NCBI GenBank assembly: GCA_963627915.1
Contig: CAVGCY010000040.1
Span: 1 to 15,818, forward strand
Direction: 5' to 3'
DNA: 15,818 nucleotides
From: CALACW01 sp963627915
GTDB lineage: Bacteria; Bacillota; Clostridia; Oscillospirales; Acutalibacteraceae
In this document: one piece after another, positions 1-6,727 of the stretch
How the letters are laid out: the number at the start of each line of letters is the position of its first letter
How positions within the stretch are numbered: the stretch's first letter is position 1
Program-made: the position numbers and the translations under genes
Notes under the pieces: generated by a model
Told to the model about the DNA's origin: nothing
Database searches by the model: none
What the model saw: the letters and a program-made list of their open reading frames with translations, nothing else

Positions 1-388
1 TGCCCTGCTGGTTTCGCTTCGTCTCCATGAAAAGGTCGATAGACTCCCCAATCAGTGTGACATCAATGATCTCACGGTCAAGGGGCTTTGTGTGCCTGAC
101 GTCCGTGTATAGCTCATCCCCGCCCAAAATGTAATAGCCTTCGCACTCATGACGGGCAATTTCCGTAAAGGCGAGAAATTCATCCTCCGTTACCAGCTTC
201 GGGCTGAGGGAGAAGACAATCTCCTTCGCCTTGTGCAGAGGGATGATGCCGTAAAGGTTCGCCATCGCATTGAAATACTTGCGCAGAAGGCGCGAGGTCG
301 TGTCCTTCAATGGAATCTCCCGATAGCGGGCATTCAGTTCCCGGCGCGTGTATTCCTCCGGAAACTCGATGTATTGCTCCTTGCTCAT
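1..388 (-). CDS. Hypothetical protein, 3' end beyond the window
   Basis: An open frame starts at the ATG whose first base is 388 and stays open to the left edge, giving about 129 residues with the C-terminus missing. Its ATG overlaps the stop of the preceding gene by four bases (ATGA), so the two are probably translationally coupled. The protein begins MSKEQYIEFPEEYTRR and contains a helical stretch around NLYGIIPLHKAKEI, followed by an acidic segment with RHECEGYYILGGDEL. I see no catalytic motif, signal peptide or membrane helix. It resembles, by eye only, uncharacterised proteins that follow ImmA/IrrE-type genes in clostridial mobile elements. It is the distal gene of the leftward operon that starts at the XRE repressor. 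Function unknown. Confidence 0.75.
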   Translation of the reverse strand, partial: MSKEQYIEFPEEYTRRELNARYREIPLKDTTSRLLRKYFNAMANLYGIIPLHKAKEIVFSLSPKLVTEDEFLAFTEIARHECEGYYILGGDELYTDVRHTKPLDREIIDVTLIGESIDLFMETKRNQQG

Positions 389-693
389 GTCTCTTCTTCC
401 TCGATAATTCCGTAGTCGATCAGGATGTTCTCCTCGGCGTACTTCGGGTAGACAATACCCATCATCTCATACCGGTAACGCCGCACTCTGCGAAACGACT
501 TGACCGGCTCCGGTGCATAGGCGGCAGTCTCGCAGTGCGCATACTCCGGCATTTCCGCAAGATCGTCCCGAACGGCACGGATAAGTGCGTCCGCCACATC
601 ATCAATGCTCTTGCCGGTCTCCACGGCAACCAGTTCGTGCTTCCGGACTGCCTTGTCCAGATCACCGGGGGAGCGAAACAGCTTGTATTTCAT
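385..693 (-). CDS. Hypothetical protein, 102 aa
   Basis: This 102-residue protein has a good Shine-Dalgarno site (AAAGGACGG, about 8 bases upstream of the ATG). It lies 33 bases after the metallopeptidase-like gene and overlaps the next gene by four bases. The N-terminal half looks mixed alpha/beta (KYKLFRSPGDLDKAV), then a helix with ADALIRAVRDDL, then an Arg/Tyr-rich segment (FRRVRRYRYEMMG) and a very acidic tail ending EEEET. There are no membrane segments and no recognisable catalytic motif. Operon position and the overlap suggest it works with the downstream gene that runs off the window. I do not recognise the family. Confidence 0.75.
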   Translation of the reverse strand: MKYKLFRSPGDLDKAVRKHELVAVETGKSIDDVADALIRAVRDDLAEMPEYAHCETAAYAPEPVKSFRRVRRYRYEMMGIVYPKYAEENILIDYGIIEEEET

Positions 694-726
694 ATCGTTG
701 CCCGTCCTTTCTCTCTATCGGTTTTC

Positions 727-1551
727 CTATTCTTCCTGAAATCTGTTCTTTAAGGAAGCAATCATCGCTTGTGCGGCGATGCTCAGATACAAAACTCCAA
801 TCTCATAAATAAAGTCGCGGTCAATCACAATAAAATGTTCTCTGATGTGGGTGAAAACCAGTTCCAGCAAATCCCGGTACATCGGATCATCAAAAGGCTT
901 GAACCGTGCAAACTCGTTTTTGGCAGCATTCCACGTTGTAGACGCTTCGCCCTCGGCACTGGTCATTGCTTCGCAGAGAATCATGCTGACGCCCATTTTC
1001 CCGTTGCCGGTAAGGAGTTCTCCTTCGTAATAGTTGAGGATGTCTTCCTTGTGCCACAGCGGAATAACATTGCAGTTGTCTTCCAGCTCGAATGCAATCA
1101 GCTCCGCAGCGAGTTCCCGCCAGACCGCATATCCGGCGTTAATGGTTCCGTCCTCTTCGCGGCTGATGGTATCGTCCATGCAGTATCGCTCATAGAAGTT
1201 ATTTCCGTCAAACTCGTTGCGGGTGCAGAAGATATGCGCCAGCTCATGCAGAAGAATGTGCTTCAACTCTGCCGGGTGACGTGCAATGTCTGTCCGCAGC
1301 AGGATTCCGTCCACACCGTCCTCTTTGCCGACGAAGGCAGAGGCGTGAAAGTCAAAATAGCCGTCCTCTGTATAGCGGTCTTCCAGCCGGTCAGGGAAAT
1401 ACTGCTGGCAGAATCGCTCAAAAGTTTCCTGCTGATTTTCCGTCTGGAAGCAGCACAGCACAAGGTTATCCTCGCTGAACTCCGTTCCCATGCGTTCATT
1501 GAGGGTTTCAGCCGCACAAAGAAGAGCCTCTTTATATTCGTTGTTGTCCAT
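727..1551 (-). CDS. HExxH metallopeptidase-like protein
   Basis: The 274-residue protein carries a zincin-type motif HELAH at residues 102-106, preceded by hydrophobic ILL as is usual for the active-site helix. A possible third ligand glutamate lies in WRELAAELIAFE (around residues 146-150). No signal peptide or membrane segment is seen, so it is probably cytoplasmic. The ATG at 1551 is chosen because AAAGGA lies about 9 bases upstream. It follows the ImmA/IrrE-type gene on the same strand after a 136-base gap with no convincing promoter or terminator. Genes of this kind accompany repressor/ImmA pairs in Firmicutes elements, but the substrate is unknown. The zincin fold is seen; peptidase activity is inferred. 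Confidence 0.7.
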   Translation of the reverse strand: MDNNEYKEALLCAAETLNERMGTEFSEDNLVLCCFQTENQQETFERFCQQYFPDRLEDRYTEDGYFDFHASAFVGKEDGVDGILLRTDIARHPAELKHILLHELAHIFCTRNEFDGNNFYERYCMDDTISREEDGTINAGYAVWRELAAELIAFELEDNCNVIPLWHKEDILNYYEGELLTGNGKMGVSMILCEAMTSAEGEASTTWNAAKNEFARFKPFDDPMYRDLLELVFTHIREHFIVIDRDFIYEIGVLYLSIAAQAMIASLKNRFQEE

Positions 1552-1687
1552 CTCATTTTATCCTTTCACGGCTCAAACTGCATCCGCACATGGTAATTCA
1601 GTACCATTGCAGGATTGTGTAGGTTTCGACATCGGGCATCCCATATAATGAATATATCAGACAGAAAATCCCTTAAATCCTCTGCTG

Positions 1688-2224
1688 TCAACCTTCCGGC
1701 TTGACGTTTTTGAGGAAATCTGAACGCGGTACATACGGCAAGTTAAGTTGCCATTCCATGCGGTTCAGCTCATTGAGCTTGATCAGCATCAGATTGATGT
1801 TTGTCCCCATTGCAGCAGAAAGCTGTACCACATCATAGCCTTGCTGCATCAGCTCCATCAGCTCGTCATCGTCGATCCGCAAATGGGCGCTGAACGCATT
1901 GGCTTCGTATTCCATCTCGTTACGCATATCGAACAGTGTAAACTCCTGCAATCCGCTTGCGCCTTTGGCTTGCTCCCGGTGCAGGCAGTCGTGACCAATC
2001 TCATGTCCGCAGACCATGAGCTTTACAATGTACTCCATATCGGAGTTCAAAAGAATGTGCCTCTCCTTATGCCGGTAGGTGTACATTCCAAGCAGTTCGT
2101 TCAGTCCATCAATGAAATGAACGTAGATACCCAACTCTTTTGCAATACGCACGGTGTCCCGTGTTCCGCAGCCTCGTACAATATCCGTGGCTTTGCGGTG
2201 AATGAGTTCAGGTCGTAGAAGCAA
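1688..2224 (-). CDS. ImmA/IrrE-family metallo-endopeptidase
   Basis: The motif HEIGHD at residues 74-79 and the downstream EYEANAFSAHL (third ligand Glu near residue 107, followed by AN.F) are the signature of the ImmA/IrrE family. The 178-residue length fits ImmA-like members. In known mobile elements such as ICEBs1, ImmA cleaves the co-encoded XRE repressor ImmR and so switches on excision genes. The same pairing is seen here, the XRE gene lying 70 bases upstream on the same strand. The start is unusual: the first in-frame codon after a TGA is TTG at 2224, with GGGGGTG 7 bases upstream. An ATG at 2231 is one base out of frame and reads only seven codons. Either TTG is used or one A was gained in the AAAA run. 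Confidence 0.88.
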   Translation of the reverse strand: MLLRPELIHRKATDIVRGCGTRDTVRIAKELGIYVHFIDGLNELLGMYTYRHKERHILLNSDMEYIVKLMVCGHEIGHDCLHREQAKGASGLQEFTLFDMRNEMEYEANAFSAHLRIDDDELMELMQQGYDVVQLSAAMGTNINLMLIKLNELNRMEWQLNLPYVPRSDFLKNVKPEG

Positions 2225-2294
2225 TTTTCATCACCCCCGCTATACCGATGGTTATTCCGTAATTATATAACATCAGCAGTCCAATAAACCGCCC

Positions 2295-2717
2295 TCAATC
2301 CTCATCGAGATGCAATTTGTATTTCTTCGGCGTGTATTTCTCAACATTCCGGGCTTTGGATTCCCAATATATGTCCTGCAACGCTTTCATGACGGCATCC
2401 TTGTCCTGCTCAGAAAGTGTTCCGCCAGCAAACAAACCGGAAATACCATCCACCAAGTCCTGTGCCTGTTTCTTTCCACGCGCACCATATTTCTCTGTTG
2501 CCTGAACAACGAAGTCCTCATCTTCCGTCAGAAGATAATTGACATCAACGCCGAAGAAATCAGCAATCTTCTTATAGGCGTCCCGTGTACGGGGCAAGGA
2601 AGTTCCTTTTTCATACAGCGTAATCATTTTGCGTGTAATCCCCAAGCTGTCCGCGACTTGCTGCTGGGTTAGTTCCTTCTTTACTCGTTCTTCCTTGAAC
2701 TTCTCAGCAAACGTCAT
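2295..2717 (-). CDS. XRE-family transcriptional repressor
   Basis: Residues about 7-63 form a classical lambda-repressor-like helix-turn-helix: ELTQQQVADSLGITRKMITLYEKG contains the two helices, and DFFGVDVNYLL closes the domain as in many phage and ICE repressors. The C-terminal half (residues 65-140) is polar, with a predicted helix EQDKDAVMKALQDIYWESKA, and carries no peptidase motif. This fits a repressor inactivated in trans by the ImmA-like protease encoded next. The ATG at 2717 follows AAGGAGTGG with good spacing. It faces a divergent consensus promoter with dyad operators, and its own promoter lies at 2827-2855. It probably represses the rightward recombinase promoter and itself. Confidence 0.92.
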   Translation of the reverse strand: MTFAEKFKEERVKKELTQQQVADSLGITRKMITLYEKGTSLPRTRDAYKKIADFFGVDVNYLLTEDEDFVVQATEKYGARGKKQAQDLVDGISGLFAGGTLSEQDKDAVMKALQDIYWESKARNVEKYTPKKYKLHLDED

Positions 2718-2772
2718 GTCTCGTTCACCACTCCTTCACAAAAAGTTTGCGAAACTGAATTTCCCATTTCTG

Positions 2773-2801
2773 TTGACATGGGTAGTTGAAGTATATATAA
2801 T
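2773..2801 (+). promoter_or_regulatory. Consensus rightward promoter facing the recombinase remnants
   Basis: TTGACA (2773-2778), a 17-base spacer and TATAAT (2796-2801) match the sigma-A consensus perfectly. It is divergent from the repressor promoter and points to the truncated recombinases. In the intact element it presumably drove the recombination genes. Confidence 0.82.
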
Positions 2802-2822
2802 AGATATGCGTAATTCAATTAC
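2782..2822. promoter_or_regulatory. Candidate repressor operators (two dyads)
   Basis: GTAATTCAATTAC at 2810-2822 is a perfect 6+1+6 palindrome. GTAGTTGAAGTAT at 2782-2794 has the same skeleton (GTAnTTnAAnTA), 28 bases away centre to centre. Together with flanking bases the outer sequences form an inverted repeat: 2778-2790 against 2814-2826, with one mismatch. The sites flank the -10 of the rightward promoter and cover the start region of the leftward one, the expected layout for an XRE repressor controlling both. Binding is inferred. Confidence 0.6.
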
Positions 2823-2826
2823 CCAT

Positions 2827-2855
2827 AGTATATCGCGGATTACTCATCAAGTCAA
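2827..2855 (-). promoter_or_regulatory. Promoter of the XRE repressor operon
   Basis: On the minus strand a -35 TTGACT (2850-2855) and a -10 TATACT (2827-2832) are separated by exactly 17 bases. The start point would be near 2820, inside the dyad operator, giving a leader of about 100 bases before the repressor ATG. This placement fits autoregulation. Confidence 0.75.
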
Positions 2856-2935
2856 GAGGGACGCGTGAATATGCACAGAAAAGTTACAAATATAAGCTGT
2901 TTCACCGAGACAGCTCAATAGCAAGGAGTGAGGAT

Positions 2936-3766
2936 ACCGGAACGCTCGTCAGCCACAAAATGAAGTCCTGCGGAGTTGGCTCAAGGCGGCAAGTTCCCAA
3001 TGAGCCGATTATCGTTGCAGAAACCCACGAAGCCATTGTCAGCAAGGAGGATTTTGAGCTTGCCCAGAAGGTTATCCGAGGCGGTGAAAGAAATCCCACA
3101 CGCAAGCAGCATGACTATCCGTTCAAGGGACTCGTTCGCTGCGGAAACTGCAAGCGCGTGATGACACGCCGCAAGAATCAGGCTGGCATCCGATTCTATC
3201 AGTGTACGCACTCCGTCAACAATAGAAATACAGATTGTTCGGTCGGCAGGAGCTTCCCGGAAATGGACATTGAGAATGTAGTCTTCCATGCCCTTACTCA
3301 GTTCCTTGCATTGGCACAGAAAGAAGCCGTCCAGAACCGTGAAGTCGGTGATCTTCGGAAGTCTGCCATCAAGGAATGCGCTGAAAAAATACGCTCCCTA
3401 CAAAAACAGAACGAACAGCACAAGGCATCAAAACTGAGGCTCTATGAAAAGTATGCAGCCGGGAGTATTACGAAGGAGACATACATTCAGCAGAAAGCGG
3501 AAATGGATGCAAAGATCGCAGAAAACGATGAAGCAATCCAGTGCAGTCACGAACGGATGAAGGCGCTTGACTCCGAGACCTCCTGTTCAGATGAAAAGCC
3601 GGATGCGGTCTGCGATCAATACGCCGACTGCAAAGCTCTGACCTATGAGTTGACCCACACATTCATTTCTGCGGTCTACATTTACGATCTTGACAACATT
3701 GAAATCGTCTGGAAGTTCAAGGACTTCCTCAGCAAACCAGAAGGAGCTGCTGAAACTCGTAGCTAA
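2936..3766 (+). pseudogene. Large serine recombinase, C-terminal part only
   Basis: Homology to large serine recombinases starts abruptly near 2936 at TGTLVSHK, the loop after the Recombinase domain core. It continues through NEPIIVAETHEAIVSKEDFE, the zinc beta-ribbon (CGNC at residues 53-56 counted from the ATG at 2960, then QCTH and a later Cys), a coiled coil (residues about 115-200) and the family's usual ending IEIVWKFKDF. The whole N-terminal catalytic resolvase domain with its active-site Ser (about 200-280 residues) is absent. The frame is open back to 2804, but that sequence is promoter region and unrelated. It cannot catalyse strand exchange. The deletion joins the integrase promoter region directly to the recombinase C-terminus. 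Confidence 0.85.
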
Positions 3767-4049
3767 TTGCAAGAAAAAGCTGCTGGATGCGAAGCAAACC
3801 AAGGTGGATTTGAGGCTGCTGATGAAAGCGCTGCGGGACTATACAGACATCCGACAGCTTACGCCGGAAATCGTCAATGCGCTGATCCGGCGCATCGAGG
3901 TTCACAGCAAAGATAAGGAAACAAAAAAGGTCAAGGTGGACATTTACTTCACCGCCGTTGGGCTATTCTCTGTCCCCACGGAAAAAGAGATGCAGGCGGC
4001 AATGGAGGAGATCCGCCAAAACCCGCAGCAGTTTAAATTTTCTGCATAA
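3724..4049 (+). pseudogene. Second serine recombinase, C-terminal fragment (DUF4368-like)
   Basis: In a different frame from the preceding fragment, about 105 residues match the end of DUF4368-containing large serine recombinases: DYTDIRQLTPEIVNALIRRIEVH, then KVKVDIYFTAVGLFSVPTEKE, and the terminal AMEEIRQNPQQFKFSA. The frame is open further upstream (possible ATG at 3690), but 3690-3723 is the other recombinase read out of frame, so the junction is near 3724-3735. The catalytic, Recombinase and zinc-ribbon parts are missing. Because the first fragment already has a complete C-terminal ending, this is a fragment of a second recombinase rather than a simple frameshift. Many clostridial elements carry two or three such genes in tandem. 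Confidence 0.8.
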
Positions 4050-4057
4050 AGCAGAAC

Positions 4058-4089
4058 ACGGTGCAGCCCATTTTCAGAGACTGCACCGT
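4058..4089. repeat. Inverted repeat after the recombinase fragments
   Basis: ACGGTGCAG (4058-4066) and CTGCACCGT (4081-4089) are perfect 9-base arms with a 14-base loop, 8 bases after the recombinase stop. No T run follows at once, so it is either the upstream half of a transcription stop or part of the element end. The composition changes from GC-richer to AT-rich close to this point. Confidence 0.6.
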
Positions 4090-4116
4090 ATCATACATAA
4101 AAACTTCGTTATCCGC

Positions 4117-4142
4117 CCGTGGCAAAAAAGCCCGGTTTTTTT
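4117..4142 (+). terminator. Intrinsic terminator, rightward
   Basis: CCG(T)GGC, an AAAAAA loop and GCCCGG form a short GC-rich stem with one bulged T, followed by seven Ts (4136-4142). It would end transcription coming from the recombinase fragments. Confidence 0.65.
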
Positions 4143-4159
4143 AATCGGAGAGAAAAAGA

Positions 4160-4200
4160 GACAAATTCGCTTCAAAGATTTAATCTTTGTTGAATTTGTC
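4160..4200 (-). terminator. Long hairpin 3' of the PAP2 gene
   Basis: Outer arms GACAAATTC (4160-4168) and GAATTTGTC (4192-4200) and inner arms CAAAGATT (4173-4180) and AATCTTTG (4182-4189) form a long, mostly AT stem. On the minus strand it lies 24 bases after the PAP2 stop and is followed by TCTCTTTTTCTC, so it is probably that gene's terminator. On the plus strand it is followed by a T-rich stretch and may act in both directions. Confidence 0.55.
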
Positions 4201-4224
4201 CCGATTTATTTTATTGTTGATTTT

Positions 4225-4863
4225 TTAACCGAAAATCTTAGACGCAAGCTTCGGCTTTTTTGACTCGACAAGTCTAATGATAAGTCCGATAACCAGACAT
4301 CCGAGCAGTCCGTAAACGACGCCCAAAACAACTCCGAAAAGAATGTCCGTGCAATAGTGAACGTGTACATAGATTCTTGAAAAGGCTATAAGTACGGCAA
4401 GCACAAGCGCGGCCGCGCCGAATCGTTTATTGCGTTTAAACAGCGGAACGACTGCGGCGAAGGAGGACGTTGTGTGTCCTGAGGGGAATGAATATTCATA
4501 TCCCGTGGGATTTGATGAACTTGCCAATGTATCGCGTGCGACAATATCGGGGAAATTATAAAGCGGATTATCTGCAAAAAACAGGAACGGACGCGGTCTT
4601 TGGAACAGATTTTTTAACACAAGATTGTTTAATACGAGCATTATAATCAGCGAACCCGCCATCATCATACCGCATTTTCTGTATTTTTTCGGTATCATCA
4701 AAGCAACGGCTAAAACTATCCAAATAATACCCGCGTCGCCAAGCGTGGTGATTATGTACATTATCGTATCGAGTATTTTATTGTTTCCCGTATTGAACGC
4801 CGTTTCAAACCAATGGAAAACGTTTAAATCAAAGTCAGTGAATACGTCGAACAGTCCCGACAT
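4225..4863 (-). CDS. PAP2-family membrane phosphatase
   Basis: All three motifs of the PAP2 (lipid phosphatase) superfamily are present: K84-x6-R91-P92 (KNLFQRPRP), PSGH at 127-130, and SR-x5-H with D four residues later (S162, R163, H169, D173). Five or six hydrophobic helices span the 212 residues, with the catalytic motifs in loops, so it is a polytopic membrane enzyme acting on a lipid phosphate or pyrophosphate. Undecaprenyl pyrophosphate or phosphatidic acid-type substrates are typical of the family, but the substrate cannot be decided here. The ATG at 4863 has GGAGG (4871-4875) at ideal spacing. A strong terminator separates it from the small gene upstream, so it may depend on read-through or on a promoter I do not see. 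Confidence 0.93.
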   Translation of the reverse strand: MSGLFDVFTDFDLNVFHWFETAFNTGNNKILDTIMYIITTLGDAGIIWIVLAVALMIPKKYRKCGMMMAGSLIIMLVLNNLVLKNLFQRPRPFLFFADNPLYNFPDIVARDTLASSSNPTGYEYSFPSGHTTSSFAAVVPLFKRNKRFGAAALVLAVLIAFSRIYVHVHYCTDILFGVVLGVVYGLLGCLVIGLIIRLVESKKPKLASKIFG

Positions 4864-4880
4864 AAAAAAACCTCCGAGTA

Positions 4881-4910
4881 AAAAATAAGGTCGACGCCGC
4901 AGCGTCGACC
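4881..4910 (-). terminator. Terminator of the 41-residue gene
   Basis: Perfect 9-base arms GGTCGACGC (4889-4897) and GCGTCGACC (4902-4910) with a 4-base loop are followed on the minus strand by TTATTTTTT. It lies 13 bases after the stop of the small gene and just before the PAP2 Shine-Dalgarno. Confidence 0.9.
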
Positions 4911-4923
4911 TGACAGACGATTC

Positions 4924-5049
4924 TTAGAAACCGAAAGTGGGGAACTCAGGATTCTCGCCGTCGTTCTTAGCTCTGAAATAAGCAACGATAGCCTGAATGT
5001 ATGCTGCGAATCCCTGAATAAAAGCTACAAATTTAGTAATAACTTCCAT
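4924..5049 (-). CDS. Uncharacterised 41-residue amphipathic protein
   Basis: A 41-codon frame runs from ATG 5049 to TAA 4924. It has a strong Shine-Dalgarno (AAGGAGT, 8 bases upstream), a near-consensus promoter about 55 bases upstream and a perfect intrinsic terminator after the stop, so it is a self-contained gene. Residues 4-26 (TKFVAFIQGFAAYIQAIVAYF plus RA) form one aromatic-rich hydrophobic or amphipathic helix with an FxAFIQGF/AYIQAI near-repeat. A short charged linker (KNDGEN) and an aromatic ending PEFPTFGF follow. There is no classical signal peptide, double-glycine leader or Cys. The net charge is near zero or slightly negative. It could be a small membrane-associated protein, a leaderless bacteriocin-like peptide or a regulator of a membrane enzyme. 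I do not recognise a family. Confidence 0.82.
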   Translation of the reverse strand: MEVITKFVAFIQGFAAYIQAIVAYFRAKNDGENPEFPTFGF

Positions 5050-5103
5050 TGTTAACACTCCTTGCGAAAATGATTATGATAAACATACAGTTCATCTGAT
5101 ATC

Positions 5104-5132
5104 ATAATATCATATGTATTTTGATAATTCAA
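5104..5132 (-). promoter_or_regulatory. Promoter of the 41-residue gene
   Basis: On the minus strand a -35 TTGAAT (5127-5132) and a -10 TATTAT (5104-5109) have exactly 17 bases between them. The predicted start near 5097 gives a leader of about 48 bases. Confidence 0.78.
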
Positions 5133-5189
5133 TAGCTATGGACAGTTTATTTGAAATTTAAAACTCATTTAACATTATCGCAACATTTA

Positions 5190-6044
5190 TCAAAATATGG
5201 TTACAATGATACTGTTTGCGGAAAATTCAAATGCCGAAGCCGCACTCATCGGCGAGGCGGATATCGGTTCTTTTCCCATTGCGTGAGTTAAAAGCTTTTC
5301 CATTCTGTGAAGATAATCCCTATTTGCGCACAGGCAATAGTTCATGTCGGGTTCGAGATTTCTCACGCAGTCCTTTACAAATTTTTCAATGCCCTGTTCT
5401 TCGCCGCCCTTTGACTTCATCGGCAGAATTTTATTATGCGCAATTCTTATACAGCGCGCTCCCTCTTTATCGAAATTGTACGCATGTCCGCGGATGAAGC
5501 TGTGCAGCTCCTTCGGATATGTTTCAAAAACGACAGTCCGCGATTTATCCGCGAGCATTTTTGCGTATTCAATCGTTTCCTCGAAGCTTGCGCCGTCTAT
5601 TATTTTCTGAGCGCATCTTACCGCCATGCATCCGACCGCGGTAGAGAATGTTTTTGTGTCGACAATTGCGGATTTGAAACCGCTTTCCTTGTAATTTACG
5701 CGCCGTTTTACTTTTTGCAGAGATTTTACGGCGTTATCGTATGTTTTGGACCAGCGTTTGCTCGGAGTAAACAGAAGAACGCCGTCATATCCCTTGTTTA
5801 TTAAGGAATCGATGATATCCGTATATACGGGTTCTGGGATACCTTTAAAGACAAAATCCTTTTCAAGAAAATTATTGTTAAAAAATATTTCGTTGTCCGT
5901 ATTGAGTCCGTCGTAGAACATTACATTATTTATTGTATACGCAACCGGCATTACAATCAAATCGCAGTAATCGCAGAGGTCGTCCGGCAGGAGCTTTAAA
6001 TATCCGTCCTCCGACGGTATGATAAGTGCAATATGCTGACGCAT
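5190..6044 (-). CDS. DegV-like family protein
   Basis: The middle of the protein matches DegV-family lipid-binding proteins: NNVMFYDGLNTDNEIFF, then GYDGVLLFTPSKRWSKTYDNA (the usual hydrophobic strand followed by S..SGTY), IVDTKTFSTAVGC (normally VID(S/T)...S.G), and the helix DGASFEETIEYAKML. DegV/FakB proteins bind fatty acids and in some Firmicutes present them to a fatty-acid kinase. This one is divergent: the N-terminal TDS(T/S) lipid-head motif reads IPSEDG and the second motif lacks the usual SG, so binding may differ. I prefer the ATG at 6044 because GGAG lies 8 bases upstream. A GTG at 6053 would overlap the trmL stop by four bases. It is co-transcribed with trmL. Confidence 0.75.
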   Translation of the reverse strand: MRQHIALIIPSEDGYLKLLPDDLCDYCDLIVMPVAYTINNVMFYDGLNTDNEIFFNNNFLEKDFVFKGIPEPVYTDIIDSLINKGYDGVLLFTPSKRWSKTYDNAVKSLQKVKRRVNYKESGFKSAIVDTKTFSTAVGCMAVRCAQKIIDGASFEETIEYAKMLADKSRTVVFETYPKELHSFIRGHAYNFDKEGARCIRIAHNKILPMKSKGGEEQGIEKFVKDCVRNLEPDMNYCLCANRDYLHRMEKLLTHAMGKEPISASPMSAASAFEFSANSIIVTIF

Positions 6045-6049
6045 GCCGC

Positions 6050-6553
6050 TCACTCCGTCCAGGTGAAATTTCTCAGCTGTCCGAGCTGTTTCAGCTCAGG
6101 GTATTTCCATTGTCTTAATACTTCATAAACCCCTATGGCGACGGAGTTTGAAAGATTAAGGCTTCTTGCGTCGTCAATCATCGGAATGCGAACGGTCGTA
6201 TCCGGGTTATCGTAGAGTAATTTTTCGTCAAGCCCCTTTGTTTCCTTGCCGAACACAAGATATGCGTTATCCGGATATTCAATGTCCGAATATACGTGCT
6301 TTGCTTTTGTCGAGAAGTAAAAAAATTTACCGTCCTTGTTTCTCTCAAAAAAATCGGCGGTGTTTTTATAATATGTAATATCAAGCAGATACCAGTAATC
6401 AAGCCCCGCGCGTTTCAGCTTTCTGTCGTCAACCTTAAATCCCATAGGCTCGACAAGATGAAGTCTTGCGCCCGTTGCCGCGCATGTGCGCGCTATGTTG
6501 CCGGTATTTTGTGGAATTTCGGGTTCTATCAAAACTATATTGAGAATTGCCAT
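6050..6553 (-). CDS. trmL: tRNA (cytidine(34)-2'-O)-methyltransferase
   Basis: This 167-residue protein is a short SPOUT-class 2'-O-methyltransferase without an extra RNA-binding domain, as expected for TrmL. Motif 1 is NIVLIEPEIPQNTGNIAR (N16 and R22 conserved). Motif 2 is FGKETKGL (101-108) and motif 3 is IPM at 123-125 followed by SLNLSNSVAI (131-140), which together form the trefoil-knot S-adenosylmethionine site. LHLVEPMGF and RAGLDYW are also characteristic of TrmL. The enzyme methylates the wobble nucleotide of certain tRNA-Leu isoacceptors. It is the first gene of a two-gene unit with the DegV-like protein and has its own promoter at 6571-6599. The Shine-Dalgarno is weak (GGTGAT). Confidence 0.94.
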   Translation of the reverse strand: MAILNIVLIEPEIPQNTGNIARTCAATGARLHLVEPMGFKVDDRKLKRAGLDYWYLLDITYYKNTADFFERNKDGKFFYFSTKAKHVYSDIEYPDNAYLVFGKETKGLDEKLLYDNPDTTVRIPMIDDARSLNLSNSVAIGVYEVLRQWKYPELKQLGQLRNFTWTE

Positions 6554-6570
6554 ATATAATCACCGAAAAT

Positions 6571-6599
6571 ATAGTATCACAAACTTATTTACGATTCAA
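6571..6599 (-). promoter_or_regulatory. Promoter of trmL
   Basis: On the minus strand TTGAAT (6594-6599), a 17-base spacer and TACTAT (6571-6576) lie just upstream of the trmL start. The leader would be very short, about 10-15 bases. Confidence 0.65.
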
Positions 6600-6671
6600 T
6601 ATATTAATTTTATAAGTCGTGTGGAAACTTTCAGAAATTTTAGAACAATTACGGAATTTTTAAAATTATCC

Positions 6672-6700
6672 TTGACTTTTTGCATAAAGGGTGATAATAT
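6672..6700 (+). promoter_or_regulatory. Promoter of tRNA-Arg
   Basis: TTGACT (6672-6677), 17 bases and TAATAT (6695-6700), 27 bases before the tRNA. The 120 bases on its left, shared with the divergent trmL promoter, are AT-rich and show nothing else. Confidence 0.78.
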
Positions 6701-6727
6701 ATTTTAGCACAAGATAATAGTGCGTAT

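Noticed and set aside
310..753. 147-codon open frame on the plus strand
   Set aside because: It overlaps two minus-strand genes coupled by a four-base overlap and has an unlikely amino-acid composition.
769..1596. 275-codon open frame on the plus strand
   Set aside because: It is a shadow of the HELAH metallopeptidase-like gene; the minus-strand frame has the motif, ribosome site and operon context.
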